A DNA stretch of 6,422 nucleotides from Promethearchaeota archaeon. Lineage in GTDB: Archaea > Asgardarchaeota > Lokiarchaeia > Sigynarchaeales > MK-D1. A model generated the notes under the pieces. It was not told the DNA's origin. It was given only the letters and a program-made list of their open reading frames with translations, and searched no databases. This document shows, piece by piece, positions 5,360-6,422 of the stretch. Where the stretch lies: the NCBI GenBank assembly GCA_016839385.1, contig JAEOUK010000100.1, positions 1 to 6,422 of the forward strand. Reading direction: 5' to 3'. Positions within the stretch are counted from its first letter, which is position 1; each line of letters starts with the position of its first letter. The position numbers and the translations under genes were made by a program.

Positions 5360-6328
5360 GTGAGACACTTGAGTGAAGCGCAGAAAAACAAATTTCCACT
5401 AGTTTCAATAATTCGTAAAGTTGTTCAAGTTTTAACTTTATTACTGGTTAACTATGTAATTTTTGAATCTATTTTCAATATTGATTTATCTATTATCACA
5501 AATCTGCATATACCATTACCATTTATCCAAACTCCTCGAAATCTTCTTTTCCAAGGTAAAGGAGGAGCTGGATTGCTCGAGAACATTTTATACGGTTTGG
5601 GAGTTGGAAATTTTCCAGTTTTCTTAATTGGAATTCTAATGCTTTTATCATTAGTTTTAGGACGCTTTACTTGTGGCTGGTTATGTCCTATAGGATTGTT
5701 CCAAGATATTCTCTACTTATTCCAGAAAAAGAGTCGTCGTAAAAAAATGTCGATTCAAACAGATGCTGCACTAAAACAAGTGAAAAAATGGATTTTGGGA
5801 ATCATGGTGATAATTATGCTCTTTTTCGGAGCAATGTCAAAAATTGATCCAGTACAATATCAAGATTGGAGAGAAAGTATTGGAAATTTCATGAGAAGAC
5901 CAATGGCAGGATTTTCACTTTCAGAATTTCTTTTCTACACTCTTCCAAGCATGATTGCTACTGGAATAGAAGAGTTGAGTTTTACAGCTATGTTCGAAAA
6001 CGGTTGGACAATCTTTATGTTCATATTTTATCTAATTATCATTGGAGTTAGTGTTTTTTATCCGAGATTTTATTGCAGAAATTTATGCATGTATGGGGCA
6101 GCCACTTCCATAGTTTCTCAATTTTCGATGCTGAAATTTTCTCGTAATCCTGTAAAGTGCGTCGGACGTCGTGACTGTGGTGTTTGCGAAGACGTATGTC
6201 CTAAACAAATTCGCATTTTGGATGAACCTTTTGAAGGTTACACTGGAAATGGTGAATGTAATCTCTGTGGGAAATGTTCTGAGAATTGTCCATACGGTGC
6301 AGTTGATTTAAAGTTCAATTTTGAGTAG
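5360..6328 (+). CDS. NapH/NosR-type membrane protein with polyferredoxin C-terminus
   Basis: This 322-residue integral membrane electron-transfer protein has hydrophobic segments near residues 17-38, 84-102, 143-160, 188-205 and 215-235. Two CxxxC elements typical of NapH, NosR and CcoG relatives sit at membrane edges: C105-GWL-C109-P (followed by IG) and C239-RNL-C243, where Met replaces the usual Pro. A C-terminal ferredoxin domain carries C267/C273/C276/C280-P and C300/C303/C306/C310-P, expected to bind two 4Fe-4S clusters. The first motif is spaced Cx5CxxCxxxCP rather than CxxCxxCxxxCP, with Arg at the expected position 270. Relatives pass electrons between a quinone or soluble donor and a partner enzyme; the partner here is not visible. 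The start is taken as GTG 5360, near which no strong ribosome binding site is seen; TTG 5369 is an alternative. With the soluble polyferredoxin at 2241-3005 it could form an electron relay, but aCPSF1 lies between them. The subfamily is uncertain. Confidence 0.87.
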   Translation: MRHLSEAQKNKFPLVSIIRKVVQVLTLLLVNYVIFESIFNIDLSIITNLHIPLPFIQTPRNLLFQGKGGAGLLENILYGLGVGNFPVFLIGILMLLSLVLGRFTCGWLCPIGLFQDILYLFQKKSRRKKMSIQTDAALKQVKKWILGIMVIIMLFFGAMSKIDPVQYQDWRESIGNFMRRPMAGFSLSEFLFYTLPSMIATGIEELSFTAMFENGWTIFMFIFYLIIIGVSVFYPRFYCRNLCMYGAATSIVSQFSMLKFSRNPVKCVGRRDCGVCEDVCPKQIRILDEPFEGYTGNGECNLCGKCSENCPYGAVDLKFNFE

Positions 6329-6422
6329 AATCTCTAAGTTTCCTTTTTCTTTCTTCATGCAGATTCTTTAAGGTCATTTGCATTTCATTAAATTTCTTCA
6401 AATTCAATGGGAAGAAAGCAAA
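6315..6422 (-). CDS. Possible C-terminal end of a convergent gene, cut by the window edge
   Basis: On the minus strand one frame is open from the window edge for 35 codons to a TGA at 6315-6317. It ends in a strongly charged tail (EERKRKLRDSTQN) and overlaps the end of the membrane iron-sulfur gene by 14 bp tail to tail. Another minus frame also reads in from the edge and stops earlier, at TAA 6388-6390, ending FLPIEFEEI, which looks equally like a protein end. At most one is real, and both may be chance. No function can be given. Confidence 0.2.
   Translation of the reverse strand, partial: FAFFPLNLKKFNEMQMTLKNLHEERKRKLRDSTQN
6344..6354 (+). terminator. Pyrimidine-rich 3' end after the membrane iron-sulfur gene
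   Basis: A T5 run (6344-6348) sits in an almost pure pyrimidine stretch (about 6339-6356), starting about 11 bp after the stop codon. No stem-loop is evident. This is consistent with U-rich archaeal termination, but the run is short. Confidence 0.35.

Noticed and set aside
5866..6051. Plus-strand 61-codon ORF inside the membrane iron-sulfur gene
   Set aside because: Out-of-frame overlap in a well-supported coding region.

Overview
The window is AT-rich and gene-dense, and almost certainly archaeal. The strongest evidence is a complete KH/metallo-beta-lactamase/beta-CASP protein of the archaeal transcription-termination ribonuclease type (aCPSF1/FttA), which is essentially restricted to and nearly universal in Archaea. 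TATA-box-like elements upstream of genes, GGAG ribosome binding sites and U-rich gene ends fit this. Two iron-sulfur proteins with many clusters suggest an anaerobe. I cannot place the lineage; an uncultured low-GC group such as an Asgard archaeon is possible but not shown.

Layout: (1) minus strand 1-1009, a phosphohexomutase (phosphomannomutase/phosphoglucosamine mutase type) cut off at its C-terminus by the window edge. It is easily missed because its reading frame stays open to the edge. (2) A divergent intergenic region, 1010-1190, with TATA-like boxes. (3) Plus strand 1191-2138, a VTT/DedA-like (SNARE-associated) multi-pass membrane protein. (4) 2241-3005, a soluble polyferredoxin with four 4Fe-4S motifs. 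(5) A 276-bp gap holding a good TATA box, an inverted repeat and a short U-tract, read here as a long 5' leader. (6) 3282-5189, aCPSF1/FttA. (7) A 170-bp gap with a T8 tract, an inverted repeat, a C/A-rich heptad repeat and a TATA box. (8) 5360-6328, a NapH/NosR-type membrane iron-sulfur protein. (9) A U-rich 3' end, possibly overlapping the tail of a convergent gene that leaves the window.

The plus-strand genes share orientation but are separated by 102, 276 and 170 bp, each gap with its own terminator-like and promoter-like sequence. They look more like separate units than one operon. Functionally the window mixes sugar-phosphate metabolism, a membrane transporter or scramblase-like protein, RNA 3'-end processing, and two electron-transfer proteins (one soluble, one membrane) that could form a relay. 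I see no mobile element, CRISPR array, tRNA or rRNA. The most interesting signals are the potentially structured aCPSF1 leader, the U8 tract after the same gene, and non-canonical residues in aCPSF1 motif B and in the membrane ferredoxin.
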